DNA of 64,000 bases. Origin: Plebeiibacterium marinum (GTDB taxonomy: Bacteria; Bacteroidota; Bacteroidia; Bacteroidales; Marinilabiliaceae). The stretch covers positions 1-64,000 of the forward strand of contig NZ_JAPDPI010000027.1 in the NCBI RefSeq assembly GCF_026013615.1, in the 5' to 3' direction. The translations under genes and the position numbers were made by a program. Of the stretch, positions 19,248-29,266 are shown piece by piece. The notes under the pieces were generated by a model that was not told the DNA's origin, did not search any database, and saw only the letters and a program-made list of their open reading frames with translations. The number at the start of each line of letters is the position of its first letter. Positions within the stretch are counted from its first letter, which is position 1.

Positions 19248-21380
19248 ATGAAAATATATGTTATTTGGATTGCGTTTATGTGCACTATACTGTTTGCATG
19301 TAAAACTGAAGATCGGGATGAAATTGACCGCTTTGAGGTTGTAGACAGAAACAGTCCCGTAGTATCCCGGTTCGACTCATTAAGTTCTTTGTCAGTTGGC
19401 AATGGTAATTTTGCCATGACAGTAGATGCAACCGGTTTGCAGTCATATCCTGAATTATATAAAAATGGAGTTCCATTGGGGACACAAGCTCAGTGGGGGT
19501 GGCATTCATTTCCAAATCCGGAAGGGTATCAATTTGAGGAAACTTTAAAGGCTTTCAATTTCAGGGGGCACAATGAAGTTTATTCCGTTCAGTTTAAAGA
19601 AAAAGACAGGAAACATTATGCAGCCGATTATTATAGGTGTAATCCACATCGATTACATTTAGGCTATGTGGGATTAGAGATTATGAATTCCAAGGGTAAT
19701 CAGGTAGATCAAAGTGGAATTAAAGATATTCAGCAAAAACTCCATCTTTGGGATGGGACCATAGAAAGTAATTATACTATTGATGGCGACTCCGTTTCGG
19801 TTAAAACAGCTTGCGACCCGAATGTTGATATGGTTAAAGCAGACATTTTATCTCCGCTTATAGCAAAGGATCGGTTAAAAGTTAATCTTAAATTCCCATA
19901 CCCAACAGGTATGCACTCTGATGATGCATCGGATTGGAATTCTACTAATAAACACAAAACAGAGATTGTTGAGGAAGGTAACGGTTATTGCCTGTTCAAA
20001 CGAACATTGGATGGTGATGTTTATTTTGTTAAGCTACAATGGAGAGGTAAAGCAACACTAAAAGAAAAGGCGCCACATTACTTTGTTCTGGATCCTGAAT
20101 CTGTTCATTTTGAGTTTACTTGTGCATTTTTTGATAAGACCCCTGAAAAAAACGAGCTTCCCCTGCCTGATGTAATGCAAACAGCATCGAATTACTGGCA
20201 ATCTTTTTGGAAAGAAGGAGGGATTATTGATTTTTCAGGATGTACAGATGAGAGGGCTTCTGAACTGGAACGACGTGTTGTTTTATCGCAATATTTAATG
20301 GCTATTCAATGTGCAGGAAATATTCCGCCTCAGGAAACAGGACTGACGTATAACAGTTGGTTTGGTAAGTTCCACCTGGAAATGCACTGGTGGCATGCTG
20401 TACATTTTGCATTATGGAACCATATTGAATTATTGGAACGTAGTTTAGATTGGTATTCCAAAGCCTGTCCTGTGGCTAAATCCATTGCTCAAAGGCAGGG
20501 ATTTGAAGGTGTCCGATGGATGAAAATGACTGATCCATCAGCAAAAGAAGCTCCATCGTCCACGGGTTCATTTTTAATCTGGCAACAGCCTCATTTTATC
20601 TATATGGCTGAACTGGTATATCGTAACCATCCATCGATTGAGGTTATTAATAAATATGGTGATCTGGTTGAAGAAACGGCAAAGTTTATGGCATCTTTTG
20701 CAACATATAACGAAGTTGAAAAACGGTATGTGTTAAAAGGACTCATCCCGGCACAGGAAACCCTGAGGGCGTCAGAAACCATTAACCCACCTTTTGAATT
20801 GTCGTACTGGTATTATGCTTTAGATGTTGCTCAAAAATGGAGAGAAAGAGCCGCGAAAGGAAGGGATGCCAATTGGGATGAATTGATTCAAAAACTTTCT
20901 TCTTTGGCGTCAAAGGATGGTTTGTACCTGGCCGCCGAGGATGCCATAGATACTTATGAGGATATTAGGTTTACCTCTGACCATCCTGCTGTTTTGGGAG
21001 CTTTGGGCATCCTTCCTCAATGCAGATTGGTCCGTCCTGATTATATGAAGAATACCTTGCAATGGATTTGGGGTAACTGGAACTGGGAGAAAACCTGGGG
21101 ATGGGATTATCCGATGACAGCAATGTGTGCAGCCCGTATTGGAGAGCCGGATAAGGCAGTTGGTGCCTTGATGATGGATAAAAGGACCAATACTTATTTG
21201 GTAAATGGCCATAATTATCAGGATAGCCGTTTAAGGGTGTATTTACCTGGAAACGGAGGTTTGCTTACAGCTGTTGCCATGATGTGTGCCGGTTGGGATG
21301 GTAATGTGGTTGAAAACCCGGGATTTCCCAAAGATGGAACATGGGATGTGAAATGGGAAGGATTAAAGCCGATGCCGTAA
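19248..21380 (+). CDS. Six-hairpin glycosidase-like lipoprotein (GH65/GH95-like)
   Basis: About 710 residues when started at the ATG at 19248, which gives a clean lipoprotein signal (MKIYVIWIAF... with lipobox LFAC); the frame stays open 20 codons further upstream. An N-terminal beta-sandwich (SVGNGNFAMTVDATG) is followed by an (alpha/alpha)6-type region with FHLEMHWWHAVHFALWN and GWDYPMTAMCAARIG. The layout resembles GH65/GH95 clan enzymes, but I cannot place it in a named family. In a xyloglucan locus it could act on terminal fucose or galactose side chains. It lies 185 bp after the HTCS and 53 bp before the GH28 gene, probably co-transcribed with it. Confidence 0.65.
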   Translation: MKIYVIWIAFMCTILFACKTEDRDEIDRFEVVDRNSPVVSRFDSLSSLSVGNGNFAMTVDATGLQSYPELYKNGVPLGTQAQWGWHSFPNPEGYQFEETLKAFNFRGHNEVYSVQFKEKDRKHYAADYYRCNPHRLHLGYVGLEIMNSKGNQVDQSGIKDIQQKLHLWDGTIESNYTIDGDSVSVKTACDPNVDMVKADILSPLIAKDRLKVNLKFPYPTGMHSDDASDWNSTNKHKTEIVEEGNGYCLFKRTLDGDVYFVKLQWRGKATLKEKAPHYFVLDPESVHFEFTCAFFDKTPEKNELPLPDVMQTASNYWQSFWKEGGIIDFSGCTDERASELERRVVLSQYLMAIQCAGNIPPQETGLTYNSWFGKFHLEMHWWHAVHFALWNHIELLERSLDWYSKACPVAKSIAQRQGFEGVRWMKMTDPSAKEAPSSTGSFLIWQQPHFIYMAELVYRNHPSIEVINKYGDLVEETAKFMASFATYNEVEKRYVLKGLIPAQETLRASETINPPFELSYWYYALDVAQKWRERAAKGRDANWDELIQKLSSLASKDGLYLAAEDAIDTYEDIRFTSDHPAVLGALGILPQCRLVRPDYMKNTLQWIWGNWNWEKTWGWDYPMTAMCAARIGEPDKAVGALMMDKRTNTYLVNGHNYQDSRLRVYLPGNGGLLTAVAMMCAGWDGNVVENPGFPKDGTWDVKWEGLKPMP

Positions 21381-21433
21381 ATTAAAGAATAGTAAGGAAA
21401 GTATAATAGAGTAAGAATATAAAGGTGTTAGAT

Positions 21434-22879
21434 ATGAATTTTAGAAATGTATTATTGTTGGTGTTTTTGTGTTTTGTCTTTTTTGTGACTAATGCTCAAA
21501 AAGTAAAGACGTTTGATCCGGATTTTTCAGCCTGCGGTTGGATTAAAGATGTGGGGGCACGCACCATACCATCTTCAAGAGGTGTGGATTATAACCCGGC
21601 TGATTTTGGTGCTGTTGGTGATGGAATTACGATGTGTACTGAAGCTATTCAGGCAGCTATTGATGCGTGTTCTGAAAACGGAGGTGGGGTTGTAAGGTTT
21701 GAAACCGGGATTTATCTCACTGGATCTGTGTTCTTAAAGTCCAATGTAATTCTTGATATTCCCAAAGGGGTAAGGATTGTTGGGAGTCAGGATATTAAAG
21801 ATTATAAAGAGATTCCTGGCCGGGTGGCTGGAATTGAAATGACCTGGCCGGCGGCACTGATTAATATTATTGGTCAGCAAAATGTTGCAGTAACAGGTGA
21901 TGGGGTTATAGACGGTGACGGAAAAGTGTTTTGGGATAAATACAGGGCCATGCGTAAGGAATATGATCCCAAAGGTTTGCGTTGGGTGGTTGATTATGAT
22001 TGTAAGCGCCCGAGGGGTATAATCATAGAAAATTCAAAAGATGTTACATTACAGGATGTTGTGCTTTATCGTCCGGGCTTTTGGTCTGTTCATATCTTGT
22101 ACTCCGAATATATAACGGTTAAGGGAATGACCATTAACAATAATATAGAAGCACGGGGGCCAAGCACCGATGGGATTGATATAGACTCTTCTGAGAGAGT
22201 TTTAGTGGAAGGTTGTTATGTGAATTGTAATGATGATAATTTTTGCCTGAAAGCCGGACGCGATGCTGATGGTTTAAGGGTGAATAAACCTTGTCAGTAT
22301 ATAGTGATTAGAGATTGTATTGCAGGACATGGAGATGGTTTGTTTACCTGTGGTAGTGAAACCTCTGGAGGTATTAAAAATGTGTTGATATACAATATGC
22401 AGGGATTGGGTACCAAATATGGTTTGCGATTTAAGAGTACATCGCAACGGGGTGGAACCATCGAAAACATCTATATATATAATGTTAAAATGGATGGAGT
22501 AAGGGATCCGTTTGTGGTAAATTTGAACTGGCATCCAAAATATAGTAATTCACTGCTGCCAGAAGGCTATGTTTATGAGGATCTGCCTGTTCACTGGAAA
22601 AAACTTTTAGAGAAAGTTGATCCTGAAGACGGGTTACCAAAGTTTAGGAATATTCACTTTGAAAATGTAGAAGCCATCAATGCAAATACTTGTATTAAGG
22701 TTACAGGATTAGAGGAGAGCACTATAGATAATTTTAGTTTTACTAACGTTAGCTTTTCAGGTGAGGAAGCCGGAAAGATATCTTACGCAAAAGACTGGAT
22801 TTTTAATAAATTTTCTGTGTCAGGGACAAAAGATTCAAAAGTAGAAATGGAAAACAATAGCAAAGTAAAAATAAAATAG
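21434..22879 (+). CDS. GH28 polygalacturonase-like enzyme
   Basis: About 481 residues from the ATG at 21434, which places a hydrophobic signal peptide (MNFRNVLLLVFLCFVFF, cut near TNAQK) at the N-terminus. The right-handed beta-helix shows all four GH28 signatures: STDGIDID (Asp246; usually NTDG), NDDNFC (Asp267-Asp268), GHGDG (His299), and RFK (Arg332, Lys334). GH28 enzymes hydrolyse alpha-linked galacturonic acid, usually in pectin. Its presence among xyloglucan enzymes suggests either a pectin-linked side chain or a galacturonic-acid-bearing xyloglucan. Exo action on short oligosaccharides is likely but not proven by sequence. Confidence 0.88.
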   Translation: MNFRNVLLLVFLCFVFFVTNAQKVKTFDPDFSACGWIKDVGARTIPSSRGVDYNPADFGAVGDGITMCTEAIQAAIDACSENGGGVVRFETGIYLTGSVFLKSNVILDIPKGVRIVGSQDIKDYKEIPGRVAGIEMTWPAALINIIGQQNVAVTGDGVIDGDGKVFWDKYRAMRKEYDPKGLRWVVDYDCKRPRGIIIENSKDVTLQDVVLYRPGFWSVHILYSEYITVKGMTINNNIEARGPSTDGIDIDSSERVLVEGCYVNCNDDNFCLKAGRDADGLRVNKPCQYIVIRDCIAGHGDGLFTCGSETSGGIKNVLIYNMQGLGTKYGLRFKSTSQRGGTIENIYIYNVKMDGVRDPFVVNLNWHPKYSNSLLPEGYVYEDLPVHWKKLLEKVDPEDGLPKFRNIHFENVEAINANTCIKVTGLEESTIDNFSFTNVSFSGEEAGKISYAKDWIFNKFSVSGTKDSKVEMENNSKVKIK

Positions 22880-22940
22880 CAGCATATTATCCTAAAATCA
22901 CACCTATAGCACGGCTTCATCAAACAGGTAATAAGAAACC

Positions 22941-23001
22941 AGATCCCGGTCTGCCTTTGTTCTTCTATTAAAAAGAAAGAGATAAGGGAAGGCCGGGATC
23001 T
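22941..23001 (+). terminator. Hairpin after GH28
   Basis: AGATCCCGG (22941-22949) pairs with CCGGGATCT (22993-23001), with a partly paired middle (CTGCCTTT against AAGGGAAGG). There is no T-tract, so it may be a structural 3' end or a small palindromic repeat. Confidence 0.5.
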
Positions 23002-23056
23002 GTCACTTGTATATACTATTAACAGTAAGTAAATATCTAAGTGATTTTCCTTCTTA

Positions 23057-23123
23057 GTTAACAAATCGATACCTATATGTAAACATATTTTAAGCTTACA
23101 GATTTATTTTCACTCTATTTTTG
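23057..23123 (+). promoter_or_regulatory. Candidate CE20-like gene promoter with HTCS-type motif
   Basis: TATTTTTG at 23116-23123 matches the -7 element. GTTAACA (23057-23063) and CTATATG (23073-23079) repeat the two halves of the motif found before SusC, with two extra bases between halves and a 35-nt gap to the -7 box. Confidence 0.4.
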
Positions 23124-23149
23124 TTTATCAACAATCAATCTGTAGATAA

Positions 23150-24574
23150 ATGAAAATAAAATCGCGAAAAACAAAAAGCAGTTTAGTTTTAGGACTTTTA
23201 TTGGTAATTAGTTGTTCGGGAGTCCGGGCAAATATTTCATTGCCGGCCATTTTTGGAAACCATATGGTTATGCAACAAAATGCCGAAGTGAAACTTTGGG
23301 GGTGGGGAAAGCCTTTGGAAGGTGTAAAGGTGAAAACAAGCTGGTCGGCCGATACTTTACATACCGTAGTTACTCAAAATGGAAACTGGTCAGTAAGCCT
23401 GCAAACGCCATCAGCCGGAGAAACACATGAAATAGCCATTCAGGGCTATAACAAAGTTGAAATCAAAGATGTTTTGATGGGTGAAGTCTGGTTGTGTTCT
23501 GGTCAGTCTAACATGGAATGGTCTGTTGATCATGGTATCATTAATGGAGAAGAAGCAGCCCGGGAAGCCGAAAATAATGAAATACGATTGTTTCATGTTG
23601 TATGGAAAAGTTCACCATATCCCTGTATTGATCTGGATGGACAATGGGTGAAATGTACACCGGAAACCATGCGTCCATTCAGTGCTATAGGATACTTTTT
23701 TGGTAAAGAGCTCAATAAAAAACTGAATTGTCCTGTGGGTTTAATCAGTTCAAATTGGGGCGGTACACCTATCGAAGCCTGGATTCCTGAATATGAAATA
23801 AGATCAAGAAAAAAGCTGAACGATGCAGCCAATAAACTGCCTCATTTTGCATGGGCACCTAACGAAGTAGCATATACGTATAATGCAATGATTGCACCCT
23901 TGTTGCCATTTTCAATAAAAGGAGTGCTGTGGTATCAGGGTGAAGCCAATGTGGATAATGCTTATGTCTATACCGATATGCTGGAATTATTGGTTAAAAC
24001 CTGGCGGGATAAATTCAATACAGAGTTTGATTTTTATTATGCGCAAATAGCACCGTTTATGCATTATCAAAATGATGATGGGGTTAAAGTTCGTGATGCA
24101 CAGCGGAGAGCACTGGATAGAATTTCCAATTCGGCCATGGTGGTATTAAGTGACATAGGGGATACAACAGATATTCATCCACGCAAAAAAATAGATGCAG
24201 GTAAACGCTTTGCTCAAGTCGCATTAAATAAAACATATGGTTACGAGGAGTATCCTGTATCCGGACCTCTGTTTAAGGATTACCTGATCAAAGAAAATAA
24301 GATAGAGGTTTTATTTGATTACAGTGATGGTTTATACTGCTCAGATAAAAAACTGACAATGTTTGAACTTGCCGGGGAAGATCTTCAATGGTACCCGGCT
24401 AAGGCTGTTATTAAGCAGGGAAAAGTAGTAGTGAGTTCAGGTAAAGTATCTCGCCCGGTACATGTGCGCTTTGCATGGACCAATGCAGCTACTCCAAATT
24501 TATTTAACAAATACAATCTGCCTGCATCAGGTTTTACTACGCTAGAGTGGCGTAATGTTAAGCACTCACTGTAA
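23150..24574 (+). CDS. Sialate O-acetylesterase-like / CE20-type carbohydrate esterase
   Basis: A 474-residue exported SGNH-type esterase. A signal peptide (about 1-28) precedes a small beta domain (FGNHMVMQQNAEVKLWG) and the catalytic domain. This holds block I CSGQSNMEW with Ser120, ISSNWGGTPIEAW, WYQGEANV and the late DIHPRKK block with His343. This fold is annotated as sialate O-acetylesterase; family CE20 within it includes an acetyl-xyloglucan esterase from Xanthomonas, which makes removal of acetyl groups from galactosyl side chains a reasonable role here. It has its own candidate promoter and is followed by GH2. Confidence 0.82.
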   Translation: MKIKSRKTKSSLVLGLLLVISCSGVRANISLPAIFGNHMVMQQNAEVKLWGWGKPLEGVKVKTSWSADTLHTVVTQNGNWSVSLQTPSAGETHEIAIQGYNKVEIKDVLMGEVWLCSGQSNMEWSVDHGIINGEEAAREAENNEIRLFHVVWKSSPYPCIDLDGQWVKCTPETMRPFSAIGYFFGKELNKKLNCPVGLISSNWGGTPIEAWIPEYEIRSRKKLNDAANKLPHFAWAPNEVAYTYNAMIAPLLPFSIKGVLWYQGEANVDNAYVYTDMLELLVKTWRDKFNTEFDFYYAQIAPFMHYQNDDGVKVRDAQRRALDRISNSAMVVLSDIGDTTDIHPRKKIDAGKRFAQVALNKTYGYEEYPVSGPLFKDYLIKENKIEVLFDYSDGLYCSDKKLTMFELAGEDLQWYPAKAVIKQGKVVVSSGKVSRPVHVRFAWTNAATPNLFNKYNLPASGFTTLEWRNVKHSL

Positions 24575-24578
24575 AAAA

Positions 24579-24596
24579 CTTTGCGGCTTTGCGAGA
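24579..24596 (+). repeat. Short G/C-rich direct repeat, copy 1
   Basis: CTTTGCGGCTTTGCGAGA occurs here and again, identically, at 24671-24688. The two copies lie 92 bp apart in the gap between the CE20-like and GH2 genes and differ in composition from the AT-rich spacer around them. Confidence 0.7.
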
Positions 24597-24670
24597 TAAT
24601 ATTAATCCAATAAAACAACCATATTAAGCTTTTAGCACGCAATAGGTCTGATCTGCAATTTTCTTTGCGC

Positions 24671-24688
24671 CTTTGCGGCTTTGCGAGA
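24671..24688 (+). repeat. Short G/C-rich direct repeat, copy 2
   Basis: Identical to 24579-24596 over 18 bp and preceded by a degenerate third copy (CTTTGCGC). It ends 12 bp before the GH2 start codon, so it sits in the 5' leader of that gene. The open frame runs upstream through it, which explains a spurious longer start at 24665. Confidence 0.7.
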
Positions 24689-24700
24689 AATCTAAAACGC

Positions 24701-27490
24701 ATGAAAAAATCCTCAATAGTAATAATCACTTGTTTGTTAATCAATATTCTATCGCAAGCACAGGGAATAAGAGAGAGAGTCAACTTCGATGATAATTGGT
24801 ATTTTGCCTTTGGGCATCCCTTCAATAAGTCCAGAGATTTTAATACAGGAACAAGTTACTTTACCTATCTGGCTAAAGCCCGGTACGGAGGTGATGGTGC
24901 CGCAGCCATAGATTTTGATCACCGGGCATGGCGTAAATTGAATGTGCCTCACGACTGGGCTGTAGAAATGCCTTTTGATTCTAAAGCAAGCCATAGTCAT
25001 GGATATAAAGCTGTAGGGCCAGGTTTTCCTGATGTTTCGGTGGGCTGGTATCGTAAAACATTTAAAATAGACAGCACCGATTTAGGCAAACAAATATTTC
25101 TTGATTTTGATGGCGTATCGCGAGATTCCAAAGTCTGGGTAAATGGACATTATCTGGGCAATGAACCAAGCGGTTACCAGAGTTTTAGTTATAATATCAG
25201 CGATATTCTGAATTATGGTGAAGAAAATGTGGTAGCAGTAAGAGCTGATGTGAGTATGGAAGAAGGCTGGTACTACGAAGGAGCAGGAATTTACCGTCAT
25301 GTGTGGCTGCGTAAAACTTCGGGACTTCATGTACCTAAGGATGGTACTTTTGTTTATAGCGAAATTAAAGATAATGATGCATTAGTGCGTGTTGAGGTGG
25401 AAGTTGTAAACAAGGAAAATCATTCCATTGAATTCGGAGTGTTGAATCAGCTTGTAGATGCAGAGGGCAAGGTAGTTGCAACTTCAGTAAATGATGTTGA
25501 CACGTTAGATGCCATGGCTCATACCCAGATGAAGTCAGAAATTAAAGTTAATGATGCCCACCTTTGGTCGCTTAAAGATCCGTATTTACATACTGTATTA
25601 ACTCAAATTACAGTTGGCGGTAAAGTGGTAGATGAATATCGCACGCGCATTGGGATCCGAAGTATTCGTTTTGATGCCAACAAAGGATTTTTCTTAAATG
25701 GAGAACATGTAAAACTAAAAGGTACCAATAATCATCAGGATCATGCCGGGGTGGGCTGTGCTATGCCCGATGATTTAATTCGCTGGCGCTTACAACAATT
25801 AAAATCCTTTGGAAGTAATGCGATCCGTAGTTCGCATAACCCACCAACTCCCGAGTTATTGCAATTGTGCGACGAGATGGGAATGTTGGTGATAGATGAA
25901 AACCGCCTGATGGGGACTACCGAAAAAGCTTTGCACGAGATGGAACGTTTGATTCGTCGCGATCGTAATCATCCATCCGTAATTGTTTGGTCCGTTGGTA
26001 ACGAAGAGTGGGGTATTGAGTGGAATGAAATAGGAGCCCGGATGACGCAGACCATGCAAAATTTTGCCAGGCAAATTGATCCGACACGACCAGTAAATGT
26101 GGCTATAAGCGGAGGGTGGGGACAAGGCTCATCCACTTCGGTTGAAATAATGGGTTTTAACTATCTGATTCATGGTGATACGGATGAATTTCATCAGCAA
26201 TTCCCCGATAAACCTTGCATTGGTACAGAAGAGGGATCTACTTATACAACCCGAGGTGTTTACATCGAAGATGATGAAAAGCACTATAAAACAGCTTATG
26301 ATGTAAAGCCATTGCCGGGTTGGTTTACCATTCAGGAGTGCTGGAAACACTATATCGAGCGAGATTATTTGTCGGGTATGTTCATTTGGACGGGTTTTGA
26401 CTATCGGGGAGAGCCCACACCTTACGTTTGGCCTTCGGTTACATCCTATTTTGGTATGATGGATTTGTGTGGTTTCCCAAAAGACAATGTTTATTATTTA
26501 AAATCATGGTGGCAGGATAAACCGGTATTACATCTTTTACCACATTGGAACTGGCACGATGGAGATACAATTAATGTTTGGGCTTATAGTAATTGTAACG
26601 AAGTAGAGCTATTCCTCAACAATAAATCGCTTGGCAAAAAAGCAATGGAACCTAATGGTCATCTGGCATGGAATGTGCCATTTAAATCCGGTTCAATCAA
26701 AGCGATAGGGTATAATAACGGAAAAAAAGTGTTGACTTGCGAGCGAAAAACTACCGGAAAAGCCAAGAATATACAACTAGTCTGTAACAAAACGACCCTG
26801 AATAATAATGGTATAGCCATGATTACTGTTGATGTTACTGATAAACGAGGAAACCATATTGCCACGGCTGATCATTTATTGGAATTTGAGATAGAAGGTG
26901 CCGGAAAAATTATTGGTGTGGGTAATGGTAATCCTACTTCTCTGGAAAAGGAAGTATTTGTTGACACATACCTACAGATTGAGTTGCCAAAGGCTGAATT
27001 GGTAGATATGGACTCCGTAGAAATTGAGAAAAGTAATTTAAAGGGAGATGTTGAATTAAAGGCGATGAGAACATCTTTTACCTTAAACGATATTCCTAAT
27101 GCAGAGCAGTCTTACACATGGTATTATAAGCATGTGGGCAATCAACAAAGTATATATTTAAACGGGCATTTACTTAGAGAAAAGGTGTTGGCAAAGGCTG
27201 GTGACGCTCAGTTTGCTATTGATAAAAACTGGCTTAAAATGGGCGAGAATAACATTGTGGTGATTGCAGATCCTTTTAAACCTAAAAACAAATGGGACGA
27301 ACCCAATAAGATCCCGGGAGTGATTCAGGTAATAACTAAATCAGAAAAAGTTCATCGCCGCCTGTTTAAAGGTCTGGCTCAGGTTATTGTACAAGCCGAT
27401 GGAGAAGGTGAAATCAACCTAAAGGCAACTTCTGAAGGATTAGAAGCAGGAGAGATTAAAATTGTAGTTAAGAACACAATAGATCGTTAG
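24701..27490 (+). CDS. GH2 beta-galactosidase-like enzyme
   Basis: About 929 residues from the ATG at 24701, chosen because MKKSSIVIITCLLINILSQAQ is a clean signal peptide. Domains: N-terminal GH2 sugar-binding (FDDNWYFAFGH), Ig-like, TIM barrel, then beta-sandwich domains of the Glyco_hydro2_C5/DUF4982 type and a C-terminal carbohydrate-binding-like domain. The acid/base is Glu435 in SVGNEEW; the nucleophile is Glu510 or Glu511 in IGTEEGS. The B. ovatus xyloglucan locus also carries a GH2 beta-galactosidase for side-chain galactose. The last codons and the TAG stop fall inside an inverted copy of the MITE-like repeat. Confidence 0.88.
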   Translation: MKKSSIVIITCLLINILSQAQGIRERVNFDDNWYFAFGHPFNKSRDFNTGTSYFTYLAKARYGGDGAAAIDFDHRAWRKLNVPHDWAVEMPFDSKASHSHGYKAVGPGFPDVSVGWYRKTFKIDSTDLGKQIFLDFDGVSRDSKVWVNGHYLGNEPSGYQSFSYNISDILNYGEENVVAVRADVSMEEGWYYEGAGIYRHVWLRKTSGLHVPKDGTFVYSEIKDNDALVRVEVEVVNKENHSIEFGVLNQLVDAEGKVVATSVNDVDTLDAMAHTQMKSEIKVNDAHLWSLKDPYLHTVLTQITVGGKVVDEYRTRIGIRSIRFDANKGFFLNGEHVKLKGTNNHQDHAGVGCAMPDDLIRWRLQQLKSFGSNAIRSSHNPPTPELLQLCDEMGMLVIDENRLMGTTEKALHEMERLIRRDRNHPSVIVWSVGNEEWGIEWNEIGARMTQTMQNFARQIDPTRPVNVAISGGWGQGSSTSVEIMGFNYLIHGDTDEFHQQFPDKPCIGTEEGSTYTTRGVYIEDDEKHYKTAYDVKPLPGWFTIQECWKHYIERDYLSGMFIWTGFDYRGEPTPYVWPSVTSYFGMMDLCGFPKDNVYYLKSWWQDKPVLHLLPHWNWHDGDTINVWAYSNCNEVELFLNNKSLGKKAMEPNGHLAWNVPFKSGSIKAIGYNNGKKVLTCERKTTGKAKNIQLVCNKTTLNNNGIAMITVDVTDKRGNHIATADHLLEFEIEGAGKIIGVGNGNPTSLEKEVFVDTYLQIELPKAELVDMDSVEIEKSNLKGDVELKAMRTSFTLNDIPNAEQSYTWYYKHVGNQQSIYLNGHLLREKVLAKAGDAQFAIDKNWLKMGENNIVVIADPFKPKNKWDEPNKIPGVIQVITKSEKVHRRLFKGLAQVIVQADGEGEINLKATSEGLEAGEIKIVVKNTIDR

Positions 27491-27610
27491 ATTTTAGATA
27501 ATAGACATTAGACTGATTTACAATTTGCTTAAAATCAATAAGATAATAATTTTGTCATAAATTATTCAATGTATTTAGATTCAGTACATTATAAAAAATT
27601 AACGAACTAA
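27481..27610 (-). repeat. MITE-like interspersed repeat, copy C (inverted)
   Basis: The first 60 bases match the reverse complement of copy B with roughly seven or eight differences, starting AGATCGTTAGATTTTAGATA. The middle is diverged, and the far end (ATAAAAAATTAACGAACT) again matches the reverse complement of copies A and B. The GH2 stop codon (27488-27490) lies in its terminal repeat. Together with copy B it brackets the GH43 gene in opposite orientation. Confidence 0.7.
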
Positions 27611-27742
27611 TGGAACAATAAATAGTTAATAAAACCGCTAAGTGCCATGCTCCATAAGTGTAAAAAGTTTGTGTGATAAATTACTATTTTACAGGAAGAT
27701 GATGTTTTTACATTATTGTGACTTTGCAAAAAAAATATATCC

Positions 27743-29266
27743 ATGAGAAATTCAATTATTTTATTACTATCACTTACGTGCGTGTTCCTAAATGCGCAAA
27801 GTAAAAATGAAAATACCGAGGTTGGCTTATATCATAACCCCATTTTTGCAGGAGATTATCCTGATCCAAGTATATTGGTTGATGGAGATAATTATTACGT
27901 TGTTCATTCTTCGTTTGAATATTATCCGGGATTAACCATTTATCACTCAAGAGATCTGGTAAACTGGAAACCGGTAACCAGTGCTTTGACCAAGTACATA
28001 GGCTCTGTTTGGGCACCGGATTTGGTAAAATATAAGAACAAATATTATATCTATTTTCCGGCAAATAATACCAATTATGTGGTGGTTGCCGATTCTATTA
28101 CAGGCCCATGGAGTGAACCTGTGGATTTAAAGGTTGGAAATATAGATCCGGGCCATATTGCTGATGATGAGGGTAATCGGTATCTGTATTTTAGTAATGG
28201 AGGTTATGTTTCCTTGTCGGAAGATGGTTTAAGGGTTACCAGCGAACTAAAGCAAGCCTATGATGGTTGGCCCATACCCAGAGAATGGACTATTGAATGT
28301 TTTTGTATGGAAGGACCAAAGTTATTTAAACGTGGCGAGTATTACTATCTTATTGTAGCGCAAGGGGGAACGGCAGGACCAGCAACTGGACATATGGTTA
28401 TATCTGCCCGTTCAAAATCACCTTTGGGTCCTTGGGAAAACTCCTCTTACAATCCAATTATAAGGACAGTAGACAATTCTGAACACTGGCATTCTGTAGG
28501 ACATGGAACTGTGTTTGAAGGTAAGGATAATAATTGGTGGATGATTTTTCATGGTTATGAAAAAGGTTTCTATAATATGGGACGTCAAACGTTGTTGGCT
28601 CCAATAGAATGGACTAAAGATGGTTGGTTTAAATTACCTCAGGATTTTGATATTACTCAACCGATAAAACAACCATCTTTGGCAGGTGACCAAATTAAGG
28701 CATCGTTTAACTATGATTTTGGTAAGGCATCATTAAATCCGGAATGGGAATTTTTTGGAGAATATGATCCGTCACGTTTTTATTTAGAAGACAATACACT
28801 GGATATTCAGGCAAAAGGCTCTGTGCTTGCAGATTGCTCGCCGCTTTTATTGATGCCGGCAGACCATTCCTACACAGCGGAGGTGGAGTTAGAGATTGAA
28901 GGGGATGCTATAGGTGGATTAGTTTTGTACTATAGTAATATGTTTGCTTCCGGGATTCTTGCCGATAAATCCAATATTTTAGCTAATTTGCGCGGATGGC
29001 AGTTTGCAACCGAAAAAGGTGTTATTGACCAACATGTATACCTGAAGCTTCGGAATGTCAATCATATTGTTGATATGTTCTATAGCTTAGATGGAGAAAA
29101 GTGGATGAAAATAGAAAGTTCAATGGAGGTTTCTGCCTATCACCATAATGTATTAGGCGGTTTTTTGAGTTTGCGAATTGGTTTGGTTTCCATGGGAGAA
29201 GGAAATGTTAAGTTTAGTAATTTTAAATATGAACCTATAAACAATAGTTCGTTAGTTTTTTATTAG
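27743..29266 (+). CDS. GH43 arabinofuranosidase/xylosidase-like enzyme
   Basis: A 507-residue exported GH43 enzyme. The signal peptide (to about residue 18, CVFLNAQ) is followed by the five-bladed propeller with catalytic base Asp41 in GDYPDPS and acid Glu190 in CMEGPKL, and a C-terminal concanavalin-like beta-sandwich (from about 320). GH43 members of the B. ovatus xyloglucan locus are alpha-L-arabinofuranosidases that remove arabinose from solanaceous-type xyloglucan, which fits here. The last residues (INNSSLVFY) and the TAG stop are encoded by the left end of MITE-like copy B, so the native C-terminus may have been replaced. Confidence 0.88.
   Translation: MRNSIILLLSLTCVFLNAQSKNENTEVGLYHNPIFAGDYPDPSILVDGDNYYVVHSSFEYYPGLTIYHSRDLVNWKPVTSALTKYIGSVWAPDLVKYKNKYYIYFPANNTNYVVVADSITGPWSEPVDLKVGNIDPGHIADDEGNRYLYFSNGGYVSLSEDGLRVTSELKQAYDGWPIPREWTIECFCMEGPKLFKRGEYYYLIVAQGGTAGPATGHMVISARSKSPLGPWENSSYNPIIRTVDNSEHWHSVGHGTVFEGKDNNWWMIFHGYEKGFYNMGRQTLLAPIEWTKDGWFKLPQDFDITQPIKQPSLAGDQIKASFNYDFGKASLNPEWEFFGEYDPSRFYLEDNTLDIQAKGSVLADCSPLLLMPADHSYTAEVELEIEGDAIGGLVLYYSNMFASGILADKSNILANLRGWQFATEKGVIDQHVYLKLRNVNHIVDMFYSLDGEKWMKIESSMEVSAYHHNVLGGFLSLRIGLVSMGEGNVKFSNFKYEPINNSSLVFY

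Noticed and set aside
23593-23832. Minus-strand open frames within the CE20-like gene and similar frames inside other large genes
   Set aside because: They lie wholly within strong coding sequence, lack family signatures, and have no promoter or neighbour context; they are shadows of the real genes.
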